Origin: an uncultured Burkholderiales bacterium
GTDB lineage: Bacteria; Pseudomonadota; Gammaproteobacteria; Burkholderiales; Burkholderiaceae_C
Assembly (NCBI GenBank): GCA_937927685.1
Contig: CALBSC010000010.1
Span: 21,539 to 85,538 of the forward strand
Direction: 5' to 3'
Length of the DNA: 64,000 bases
Shown here: positions 57,215-64,000 of the stretch, in pieces
How the letters are laid out: each line of letters opens with the position of its first letter
Numbering within the stretch: the stretch's first letter is position 1
Position numbers and translations under genes: made by a program
The notes under the pieces: model-generated
The model's database searches: none
Told to the model about the DNA's origin: nothing
The model's input: only the letters and a program-made list of their open reading frames with translations

Positions 57215-57991
57215 TCAGGACAGCCCCTTGGGACCTGGGCGCATCTGTTGAACGGCCTTGACCTCGTGGTCGTTCACCAATTTCCTGAAGTGCTTGTGTA
57301 TGTCATCCATCTTCATATTCAGATGGATGCTTGAAAATCCCTCATCATCATTGTCCAACGGCATCACGCCGGTGACCACGCTTTTTAAGTGCTCGGGATC
57401 CTTGTGTCGGATGGGTTGATAGGCTTCAATGGCTGCAAAGATGGCATCCAGAGAATAGCCATGATCTCGGGTGAGGACCATCAAGTCATAGATGTCACGT
57501 GACTTCACGCGGTCATAGATGACGAGGCTTTTCATCACCAGAAGTCCATCCAAGCCCAGCAGATCAAACCCTCCGTCAGCAACCGTGACCTTGGGCGTTG
57601 ACCTCAGAAAATCAATTTGAGCCTTGGGGCGGTCGTTCTCATGACGGGAATGAAATGTCACCTTGGCGCCGTCAATCAGGTAGTCCTGAATGTAGTGATC
57701 CAGGTTGTCTGCTGTATTGATTTTGAATCTCAGCTTTTGTTCCGGTGTGATCAGACTTTCAATCGTGGCGCCGTCCTTGACCAACTGGTTCAGCAGCGTA
57801 TCCAAGGACCTGATGGGTAACTTCTGACCGAAGAGGTTGAAGTCCAGGTCTTCACTGATCCGGTGTCCAATTTGCAGGGCCAGCGCAGTTCCACCCACCA
57901 AGGTAAACCCAGCCAGCCTGGGGTCGCCCTGGAGACGATCGAAGTTCTTTCGCGTCGCCTCCGGCATGAAATCCAGCTTGAGCTTATGCAT
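57215..57991 (-). CDS. abiEii: AbiEii-like nucleotidyltransferase toxin
   Basis: A 258-residue nucleotidyltransferase of the AbiEii/AbiGii family. The active site is GGTALALQIGHRISEDLDFNLFG, with the two acidic residues of the polymerase-beta fold, followed by a conserved lysine-rich middle and RDIYDLMVLTRDHGYSLDAIFAAIEAY. These toxins modify tRNA or other RNA ends and give phage resistance by abortive infection with AbiEi as antitoxin. Its start lies inside the end of the AbiEi gene (8-bp overlap). It is shorter than streptococcal AbiEii. Confidence 0.85.
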   Translation of the reverse strand: MHKLKLDFMPEATRKNFDRLQGDPRLAGFTLVGGTALALQIGHRISEDLDFNLFGQKLPIRSLDTLLNQLVKDGATIESLITPEQKLRFKINTADNLDHYIQDYLIDGAKVTFHSRHENDRPKAQIDFLRSTPKVTVADGGFDLLGLDGLLVMKSLVIYDRVKSRDIYDLMVLTRDHGYSLDAIFAAIEAYQPIRHKDPEHLKSVVTGVMPLDNDDEGFSSIHLNMKMDDIHKHFRKLVNDHEVKAVQQMRPGPKGLS

Positions 57992-58781
57992 GGGCCGGCG
58001 CCTCTTCGGCCCTCAGGCCTTTGCTGATATTGCTCAGCATCCTGGTCACACTGGCATGGGTCATGGGTTCAAACGGTCTCCGCTTGAACACGCGCTTAAC
58101 CCTGGGCACACCATAGTAAAAACATAACCGAGCCACATCCTCAAACTTATGTTTTTCCAGCACCTTGCTGATCAGGACGTCGTCCTTGATGTTGACGTTG
58201 GACCAGTCATACGCACCCGTTAAACCGATCGTGACGGACTTGCGAGGTGCATTGGCCTGTTGAATGGCGGCGCGAAGCCACGCCGGGATCAGTGCTGCAT
58301 AGCGTGCAAGTTCGTCATGCGTCCAATCGCCGGTGGCCTCTTGGATCTCCAGCGTCGTGAGATTTTTCATGCCCCGCGTCCACAGTTTCAACAAGGTGCT
58401 GCCCTGCGGCGTGCTGGCGAGTTGGACTTTCCTTTCACTCATGCGGCGAAACTGCACCGTGTGACCAACTGACTGGATGGTGCGCGTCAGGCCAGAGGTG
58501 GGCACCACCAAGAGGTCTGCCGGCTCTGGGGATGGCGAAAGTCCTAGCCGCTCACCGGTTTTTTGTGCCACGGCACGGGCAATGGTTTGTGCATCCACAT
58601 GCTGACCAACTGCCACATACAGCCCTCTGGCCACCCGCTCAATGCTTCCTGCCTTCATCAGTCGCAAGAGTGTTTGGTCGACCGCTGCACGGGTCCCCAT
58701 TGACAGAAAGTCAGCACTGGAGAGGATGGCCCCAGGTGGCTTGTCTGCGATGGCTTGTCTGATCATCTGTGATATTGACAT
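57984..58781 (-). CDS. abiEi: AbiEi-like antitoxin/transcriptional repressor (DUF6088)
   Basis: A 265-residue protein with an N-terminal winged helix (AILSSADFLSMGTRAAVDQTLLRLMKAGSIERVARGLYV) and the C-terminal domain of DUF6088-type antitoxins (TTLEIQEATGDWTHDELARYAALIPAWLRAAIQQA). AbiEi proteins repress their own promoter by binding inverted repeats. Such a repeat flanks the predicted promoter here, and its inner arm includes the start codon. The transcript is predicted to have almost no leader. Confidence 0.87.
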   Translation of the reverse strand: MSISQMIRQAIADKPPGAILSSADFLSMGTRAAVDQTLLRLMKAGSIERVARGLYVAVGQHVDAQTIARAVAQKTGERLGLSPSPEPADLLVVPTSGLTRTIQSVGHTVQFRRMSERKVQLASTPQGSTLLKLWTRGMKNLTTLEIQEATGDWTHDELARYAALIPAWLRAAIQQANAPRKSVTIGLTGAYDWSNVNIKDDVLISKVLEKHKFEDVARLCFYYGVPRVKRVFKRRPFEPMTHASVTRMLSNISKGLRAEEAPAHA

Positions 58782-58820
58782 GTCAGAAATTATGATATTT
58801 TTTACGCTAATGTCAATATC
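58771..58820 (-). promoter_or_regulatory. AbiE promoter flanked by a perfect 11-bp inverted repeat
   Basis: On the minus strand, TTGACA (58816-58811) and CATAAT (58794-58789) are 16 bp apart, a strong sigma-70 pair. GATATTGACAT at 58771-58781 and ATGTCAATATC at 58810-58820 are perfect inverted copies separated by 28 bp. The upstream copy covers the -35 element; the downstream copy covers the first 11 bases of abiEi including ATG. The predicted transcript start falls at or within a few bases of the ATG. Confidence 0.75.
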
Positions 58821-58859
58821 GGCTAGAGTTGGCAGCTTCGAGACTCATCTTCAATGGGC

Positions 58860-59054
58860 TCACCCCATGAGCCCAGCCATTCTCAGAATGCTGTCCACCA
58901 CCACTTCAGGACACCCCCCATGTCTTTTCTCAAACGCCTTTTGGACCTCACCGATGTCGGTGTAAACGTTTGGCTTGGAACCTCTGCTTTTTGTGGCATT
59001 GGGTGTCTTTTGACAATATGTATCCCAAACAATACAATCAAAGATGAGAGCCAT
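58860..59054 (-). CDS. Doubtful small open reading frame
   Basis: A possible 64-residue protein in the 262-bp gap between the AbiE promoter and the broken toxin gene. Composition is ordinary (EVQKAFEKRHGGCPEVVVDSILRMAG) and not of the arginine/proline shadow kind, but no family, ribosome-binding site or operon context supports it. It may be a leftover of deleted island DNA. The rest of this gap contains nothing I recognise. Confidence 0.2.
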   Translation of the reverse strand: MALIFDCIVWDTYCQKTPNATKSRGSKPNVYTDIGEVQKAFEKRHGGCPEVVVDSILRMAGLMG

Positions 59055-59116
59055 TTATACGACAGAACTATTTGATGAGTGGTTTGCGTCAACTCGCGCG
59101 GCAACTGAAGGAGTAA
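59044..59116 (+). pseudogene. Remnant of a HI1419/RelE-type toxin gene with internal deletion
   Basis: The ATG at 59044 begins MRAIYTTELFDEWFAS, the usual N-terminus of HI1419-type addiction-module toxins. After about 16 codons the frame no longer matches; one base out of frame, bases 59093-59116 read LARQLKE and stop, the usual C-terminus of the same toxins. The middle, about 70 to 75 codons in family members, is missing and the junction changes frame. The stop lies three bases before the intact antitoxin gene. The toxin cannot be functional. Confidence 0.7.
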
Positions 59117-59119
59117 CAG

Positions 59120-59422
59120 ATGACTGCTCTGAAGCTACGCAAATGGGACAGTGCTGAGCACCTCAAAACGGAGGAAGACATGGCGCAGTACCTCGAAGCA
59201 TGTCTGCAGGAAGCTGGCGATGATGCTGCATTCATTGCCAAAGCGCTGGGAACGATAGCCCGCGCCAAAGGGATGTCCCAACTTTCTCGCGATACGGGTC
59301 TAGGCAGGGAGAGCCTCTACAAGGCCCTATCAGGGGAGGGAAATCCCAGTTTCGCGACGATTCTGAAAGTCACAAACGCACTCGGGATCAAGCTCCATGC
59401 AGAACCGATGCATGCAAGGTGA
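59120..59422 (+). CDS. HI1420-type addiction-module antidote protein (orphan)
   Basis: A 100-residue antitoxin. The family start is LRKWDSAEHLKTEEDMAQYLEACLQEAGDDAAFIAKALGTIARAKGMSQLSRDTGLGRESLYKALSGEGNPSFATILKVTNALG in outline, ending LHAE. Residues about 50-90 are the helix-turn-helix. AAGGAG precedes the ATG and coincides with the last codons of the toxin remnant. With its toxin destroyed it may survive as a repressor or anti-addiction protein. Confidence 0.88.
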   Translation: MTALKLRKWDSAEHLKTEEDMAQYLEACLQEAGDDAAFIAKALGTIARAKGMSQLSRDTGLGRESLYKALSGEGNPSFATILKVTNALGIKLHAEPMHAR

Positions 59423-59486
59423 GAGGCGTCAGGTTAATCCTCTTTAAAGGGAGGGCTGTGACTTCCAAGAGCCAGAGGCGGGCGTT

Positions 59487-60494
59487 TTACACCTTTCGCT
59501 CCAGGTGATATTTCGTCACCCGCTCCACCTCATTCTTTGACCCCAGGATCACGCTCACACGCTCATGCAATTGCGTGGGCTGCACGTCCAGAATGGCCTG
59601 CTGGCCGTTGGTGGCCGCGCCCCCCGCCTGCTCCACCAGCCAGCTCATGGGGTTGGCTTCGTACATCAGGCGCAGCTTGCCGGGTTTGTTGGGTTCCCGC
59701 TTGTCCCAGGGGTACATGAAGATGCCGCCACGGGTCAGGATGCGGTGCACATCGGCCACCATGGAGGCGATCCAGCGCATGTTGAAGTCCTTGCCGCGCG
59801 GGCCTTCCTTGCCTTGCAGGCACTCGTCGATGTAGCGCCTGACCGGGGCATCCCAGTGGCGCATGTTGCTCATGTTGATGGCGAACTCTTTGGTGTCGGC
59901 CGGAATCGTCACTGACTCTTGCGTCAGCACGAAGGAGCCTTGTTCGCGGTCCAGGGTGAACATCACCACGCCGTCACCCACGGTGAGCACCAGGGTGGTT
60001 TGCGGGCCATAGACGCAATAGCCCGCCGCCACTTGCTTGCGGCCCGGCTGGAGAAAGTCGCCCTCGCTCACGCCTTCGGCGCCTTCAGGCTTTTTGAGCA
60101 CGCTGAAAATCGTGCCGATGCTGACGTTGACGTCGATGTTGCTCGAGCCATCGAGCGGATCAAACAGCAGCAGGTATTCGCCCATGGGGTAGCGGTTGGG
60201 CACCAGGTAGATGCCGTCCATTTCCTCCGAGGCCATGGCGGCCAGGTGCCCGCCCCATTCGTTGGCTTCAATCAGCACTTCGTTGGCGATGATGTCCAGT
60301 TTCTTCTGCACCTCGCCTTGCACGTTTTCGCTGCCTGCACTGCCCAGCACCCCACCGAGCGCGCCTTTGTTGACGGCCTGGCTGATGCTCTTGCAAGCCC
60401 GGGCCACCACTTCGAGCAACAGTCGCAGCTCGGGCGGGATGAGCCCCTTGGCGCGTTGCTGTTCAACCAGATAGCGGGAGAGGGAGATCGACAT
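59487..60494 (-). CDS. fbp: Fructose-1,6-bisphosphatase, class I
   Basis: A 335-residue gluconeogenic phosphatase. Metal and substrate segments are visible as GGHLAAMASEEMDGIYL, LLLFDPLDGSSNIDVNVSIGTIFSV, and the later RGGIFMYPWDKREPNKPGKLRLMYEANPMSWLVEQAGG. It is full length and begins three bases after the end of pepN on the same strand, so the two are likely co-transcribed. Confidence 0.96.
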   Translation of the reverse strand: MSISLSRYLVEQQRAKGLIPPELRLLLEVVARACKSISQAVNKGALGGVLGSAGSENVQGEVQKKLDIIANEVLIEANEWGGHLAAMASEEMDGIYLVPNRYPMGEYLLLFDPLDGSSNIDVNVSIGTIFSVLKKPEGAEGVSEGDFLQPGRKQVAAGYCVYGPQTTLVLTVGDGVVMFTLDREQGSFVLTQESVTIPADTKEFAINMSNMRHWDAPVRRYIDECLQGKEGPRGKDFNMRWIASMVADVHRILTRGGIFMYPWDKREPNKPGKLRLMYEANPMSWLVEQAGGAATNGQQAILDVQPTQLHERVSVILGSKNEVERVTKYHLERKV

Positions 60495-60497
60495 GGG

Positions 60498-63158
60498 TTA
60501 CTCCGTTTCGGCCAGCGCGCGCGAGACCACCTCGCGCACATCCTTGCTCAAGTCCTGTTTGGCAGCCACGCGCGAGAGGGCCTCGCGAGCAGCGGTGCGG
60601 TAGGGTTCGTCCAGATGACGCCAGCGGTCCAGCGCCCGTGCCAGGCGGGCCGCCACTTGTGGGTTGAAGCCATCCAGCTCCAGCACGCGCTCGGACCAGA
60701 ACACATAGCCCGAGGCATCGGCCCGGTGGAAGGCGCCCGGGTTGGCCACGCAGTAGCTGAAGATCAGGCTGCGCGCGCGGTTGGGGTTGCGCAGGGAGAA
60801 GTCGGGGTGGTGCATGAGCTTGCGCACCAGCGGCAGCACATGGCCTTGACGGTCCGGCGCGCTGGCCTGCAGGGCAAACCACTTGTCGATGACGAGGGGC
60901 TCATGCGCAAACAGGGCGTGGAATTTTTCCAGGGCAGGCGTGGCCAGTTCGTGACCGCTGGTCACCAGCGCCGACAAGGCGTTGAAGCGGTCGGTCATGT
61001 TGCCGGCGTCCTTGAACAGCTGATAGACCTTGCCGGGCCAGATGCGGTCGCTTGTCTTGACCGCTTGCAGGCACAGTTGCGACAGGGCCAGGCCGGCCAG
61101 CGCGCGACGACCACTGCTGACGGCGTCGGGGCTGTAGCCGCCGCTGTTCTGGGTCTGGGCATGCACCACGGCCCAGTCGGCGTGCAGTTCATGCGCGAGT
61201 TGGGCGCGCATGGCTTCACGCACCGCATGCACGCGCTGCGGCTCCACCACGCGCAATTGCTCGGCGATGTAGGTTTCGCTCGGCAGGGTCAGCACCAGTT
61301 CCTTGAAGGCGGCGTCCAGCGTGGGGTGGTGCAACACCGAGCGCAAGGCCTCGATCACCTCGGCCGAGAGCACTTCGGGCGAGTGGGTGGGGTGCTCCAG
61401 CGCCTTGAGCGCGGCGTTCATGCACAGGCGTTGTGAGGCTTCCCAGCGGTTGAACGCGTCGGTGTCGTGGGCCAGCAGGGTGAGCCAGTCGGCGTCGGTG
61501 ATGTCGGTCTGCAAAATGACTGGCGCACTGAAGCCGCGCAGCAGCGAGGGCACAGGGGCTTCGCTCACGCCCTCAAACACCACGGTGTGTTCCGCCTCGG
61601 TCAACACCTCCAGACGCGAGGTCACCAATTCGCGGCCACTGTGTGAGAGCAGGCCCACGGAGAGCGGAATCACAAACGGCTGCTTTTCGGCTTGGCCGGG
61701 GGTGGCCGGACAGTGTTGGCTGAGCGTCAGGGTGTAGCGCTGGGCGGCTGCATCGTAGTGTCCGTGGGTGGTCACACGCGGTGTGCCCGCCTGGCTGTAC
61801 CAGCGCTTGAAGGCGTCCAAGTGCTGGGTCAGCGCGGAGCCCGGGTTGGCGTCGGCAATGGCTTGCGCGAAGTCATCACAGGTCACGGCTTGTCCGTCAT
61901 GGCGCTGGAAGTAGAGCGTCATGCCTTTGGCGAACCCGTCACGGCCCACCAGGGTTTGCATCATACGAACCACCTCGGCACCTTTTTCGTAAATGGTGAC
62001 GGTGTAGAAGTTGTTGATTTCTAGATATTGGTCGGGTCGCACCGGGTGGGCCATGGGGCCGGCATCCTCGGCGAACTGGGCAGTGCGCAACACGCGCACA
62101 TCTTCAATGCGCTTGACTGCGCGCGCCGAGTCGCTGCCCGCCAGGTCCTGGCTGAACTCCTGATCGCGAAAGACGGTCAGGCCTTCCTTGAGCGAGAGCT
62201 GGAACCAGTCGCGGCAGGTCACGCGGTTGCCGCTCCAGTTGTGGAAGTACTCGTGACCTACCACGCTTTCGATGTTGGCGTAGTCCACATCGGTGGCGGT
62301 GGCCTGATTGGCCAGCACGTACTTGGTGTTGAAGATGTTGAGGCCCTTGTTTTCCATGGCGCCCATGTTGAAGTCGCTGGTGGCGACGATCATGAAGCGT
62401 TCCAGGTCCAGAGGCAAGCCGAAGCGCGCTTCGTCCCAGGCCACGCTGGCCATGAGCGAATTCATCGCGTGCTCGGTCTTGTCAAGGTCACCGGGGCGCA
62501 CGAACACCTGCAGCAGGTGCTCGGTACCACTGCGGCTGGCGATGCGCTGCTCGCGGGCCACCAGTTGGCCTGCAACCAAGGCAAACAAATAACAGGGTTT
62601 TTTGTGCGGATCGACCCACTTGGCAAAGTGGCGACCGTCGTCCAGCTCGCCTTGCTCTACCAGGTTGCCATTGCTCAGCAGCACCGGGTACTTGGCCTTG
62701 TCGGCGCGCAGGGTGACGGTGTAGCTGGCCATCACGTCCGGGCGGTCCAGGAAGTAGGTGATGCGTCGGAAGCCCTCGGCCTCGCACTGCGTGAAGAAGG
62801 TGCCCTGGCTGACGTACAGGCCCGACAGCTGGGTGTTCTTCTCGGGGTTGCAGGTGGTGAAGATTTCCAGATCGAAAGCCTCGGGGCCTTCGGGCAGGTT
62901 CTCGAGCACCAGCACTTCACCGTCCATCTTGAACGAGGTGCCGCCGCCGTTGACGAGCACGCGTGCCAGGTTGAGCTCTTCGCCGTCCAGACGCAGCGGC
63001 TGGGCCGCCACGTCGGGGTTGCGGCGCAGGCGCATTTTGCTCAGCACGCGGGTCTTGGTGGGGTCGAGGTCGAACGTCAGATCGACGGTGTCGATCCAGA
63101 ACGCGGGGGCGGTATACGCCTCGCGCTCGATCGCCTGGGGTTGTCCTTCACGCATCAC
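60498..63158 (-). CDS. pepN: Aminopeptidase N
   Basis: An 886-residue M1-family zinc aminopeptidase that removes N-terminal residues from peptides in the cytoplasm. The exopeptidase motif GAMENKGLNIF and the zinc site VGHEYFHNWSGNRVTCRDWFQLSLKEGLTVFRDQEF (HExxH and the following glutamate) are present. The DUF3458 and C-terminal helical domains follow. Length matches E. coli PepN (870). It lies between prfB and fbp. Confidence 0.96.
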   Translation of the reverse strand: MMREGQPQAIEREAYTAPAFWIDTVDLTFDLDPTKTRVLSKMRLRRNPDVAAQPLRLDGEELNLARVLVNGGGTSFKMDGEVLVLENLPEGPEAFDLEIFTTCNPEKNTQLSGLYVSQGTFFTQCEAEGFRRITYFLDRPDVMASYTVTLRADKAKYPVLLSNGNLVEQGELDDGRHFAKWVDPHKKPCYLFALVAGQLVAREQRIASRSGTEHLLQVFVRPGDLDKTEHAMNSLMASVAWDEARFGLPLDLERFMIVATSDFNMGAMENKGLNIFNTKYVLANQATATDVDYANIESVVGHEYFHNWSGNRVTCRDWFQLSLKEGLTVFRDQEFSQDLAGSDSARAVKRIEDVRVLRTAQFAEDAGPMAHPVRPDQYLEINNFYTVTIYEKGAEVVRMMQTLVGRDGFAKGMTLYFQRHDGQAVTCDDFAQAIADANPGSALTQHLDAFKRWYSQAGTPRVTTHGHYDAAAQRYTLTLSQHCPATPGQAEKQPFVIPLSVGLLSHSGRELVTSRLEVLTEAEHTVVFEGVSEAPVPSLLRGFSAPVILQTDITDADWLTLLAHDTDAFNRWEASQRLCMNAALKALEHPTHSPEVLSAEVIEALRSVLHHPTLDAAFKELVLTLPSETYIAEQLRVVEPQRVHAVREAMRAQLAHELHADWAVVHAQTQNSGGYSPDAVSSGRRALAGLALSQLCLQAVKTSDRIWPGKVYQLFKDAGNMTDRFNALSALVTSGHELATPALEKFHALFAHEPLVIDKWFALQASAPDRQGHVLPLVRKLMHHPDFSLRNPNRARSLIFSYCVANPGAFHRADASGYVFWSERVLELDGFNPQVAARLARALDRWRHLDEPYRTAAREALSRVAAKQDLSKDVREVVSRALAETE

Positions 63159-63188
63159 TAACTCCGTTTTCGTTGAGGTCTGAGCAGC

Positions 63189-64000
63189 TCAGAGGCCTTG
63201 TTTCAGTGAGGCTTCGATGAACGCATCGAGGTCGCCATCGAGCACTTTTTGGGTGGCCGAAATTTCGACGTTGGTGCGCAAGTCCTTGATGCGGCTGTTG
63301 TCCAGCACATAGCTGCGGATCTGGTGACCCCAGCCCACATCGGTTTTGGTGTCTTCCAGCTTTTGCTGCTCTTCTTGGCGCTTGCGCATCTCAAAATCGT
63401 ACAAACGTGAGCGCAGGCGCTGCCAGGCGATGTCGCGGTTGCCGTGTTGGCTGCGGCCGTCTTGGCACTGCACCACGATACCGGTGGGGATGTGCGTCAA
63501 GCGCACGGCCGAGTCGGTTTTGTTGATGTGCTGGCCGCCCGCCCCACTGGCGCGGTAGGTGTCGGTGCGCACATCGGCCGGATTGATGTCGATTTGGATC
63601 GAGTCGTCGATCTCGGGGTAGACGAACAGCGAAGCAAACGAGGTGTGGCGACCGCCGGACGAGTCGAACGGGCTCTTGCGCACCAGGCGGTGCACGCCGG
63701 TTTCTGTGCGCAGCAAGCCGTAGGCGTATTCGCCTTCGATCTTGATGGTGGCGCTTTTGATGCCGGCCGTATCGCCCGGGGTTTCTTCTTCCACCGTGGT
63801 TTTGAAGCCTTTGCGCTCGGCGTATTTGAGGTACTGGCGCAGCAGCATGCTGGCCCAGTCACAGGCTTCGGTGCCACCGGCGCCGGCTTGGATGTCGACA
63901 AAGCAGTTGAGCGGATCGGCTTCGTTGCGGAACATCCGGCGAAATTCCAAGTCTTCGACCAGTTGGGTCAACTTGGCCGCTTCGGCCTGGATGGTCATGA
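63189..64000 (-). CDS. prfB: Peptide chain release factor 2 (N-terminus beyond window edge)
   Basis: C-terminal 270 residues of RF2, which ends translation at UGA and UAA. The stop-codon reading tripeptide SPF is in LVRKSPFDSSGGR, and the peptidyl-tRNA hydrolysis motif GGQ is in RASGAGGQHINKTDSAVR. The visible part starts in the helical domain (QLVEDLEFRRMFRNEADPLNCFVDIQAGAGG). The remaining ~100 residues, including the usual programmed frameshift site, lie past base 64000. pepN follows after 30 bp. Confidence 0.96.
   Translation of the reverse strand, partial: MTIQAEAAKLTQLVEDLEFRRMFRNEADPLNCFVDIQAGAGGTEACDWASMLLRQYLKYAERKGFKTTVEEETPGDTAGIKSATIKIEGEYAYGLLRTETGVHRLVRKSPFDSSGGRHTSFASLFVYPEIDDSIQIDINPADVRTDTYRASGAGGQHINKTDSAVRLTHIPTGIVVQCQDGRSQHGNRDIAWQRLRSRLYDFEMRKRQEEQQKLEDTKTDVGWGHQIRSYVLDNSRIKDLRTNVEISATQKVLDGDLDAFIEASLKQGL

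Noticed and set aside
57180..59486. Integrative element attached to tRNA-Thr
   Set aside because: I saw no integrase gene and no direct repeat of the tRNA 3' end downstream, so island borders cannot be claimed.
59919..61436. 505-codon plus-strand frame opposite fbp and pepN
   Set aside because: It spans the junction of two well-supported genes on the other strand and has shadow-like composition.

Overview
The window reads as a chromosomal segment of a GC-rich betaproteobacterium, most likely of the order Burkholderiales and close to Comamonadaceae. This is inferred from five Bug-type (TctC-like) solute receptors, a MobR/MobA-like 3-hydroxybenzoate module, a LivM-LivG fusion, an ornithine-lipid acyltransferase and the prfB-pepN-fbp gene order. 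Genus cannot be fixed from the sequence alone.

Layout. (1) 1-8.7 kb: a phosphonate block. A cut-off phosphonoacetaldehyde dehydrogenase gene (phnY) and a GntR regulator face phnC-phnD-phnE-phnA-alcohol dehydrogenase-phnW-HD oxygenase. PhnW, PhnY and PhnA together form a route from 2-aminoethylphosphonate to acetate and phosphate. (2) 8.6-15.4 kb: a Nudix hydrolase, then an Ugp-like ABC importer followed by a GpdQ-like phosphodiesterase and a small envelope protein. (3) 15.5-20.3 kb: OlsB-like acyltransferase, PPK2, SixA, and an arsR-arsC-acr3 operon. (4) 20.4-29.7 kb: a second Nudix paralogue, an MFS/VOC pair, a MarR regulator divergent from a 3-hydroxybenzoate 4-hydroxylase, an SOS-boxed umuDC operon, a PcaB-like lyase and a DUF423 protein. 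(5) 29.8-43.4 kb: accessory catabolism. A six-gene minus-strand run (Bug receptor, cupin, LLM flavin oxidoreductase, ModA-like receptor, dienelactone hydrolase, aldehyde dehydrogenase) is followed by a dehydrogenase, a double rhodanese, a LigJ-like hydratase between Bug receptors, and an orphan BMP-family receptor. (6) 43.4-47.8 kb: housekeeping (dcd, RhlE-like helicase, apaH, CNNM/CorC protein). (7) 48-55.3 kb: an intradiol dioxygenase and acyl-CoA synthetase divergent from a complete branched-chain-type ABC importer. (8) 55.3-59.4 kb: a toxin-antitoxin/abortive-infection patch around tRNA-Thr(CGT): a HigBA-like pair, a Bug receptor, an AbiE pair and a decayed HI1419/HI1420-type module. (9) 59.5-64 kb: fbp, pepN and the C-terminal part of prfB.

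Most distinctive signals: an HD-type di-iron oxygenase with all PhnZ metal ligands but no hydroxylase partner nearby; a shared palindrome (half-site TTGGTAAG) upstream of both mobA and the VOC/MFS pair, suggesting one MarR regulon; a perfect 11-bp inverted repeat around the AbiE promoter whose inner arm covers the abiEi start codon; a toxin gene collapsed by a frame-changing internal deletion beside an intact antitoxin; and a phosphodiesterase whose seven metal ligands fall at the same residue numbers as in GpdQ. No CRISPR array, insertion sequence, rRNA or replication origin was seen.
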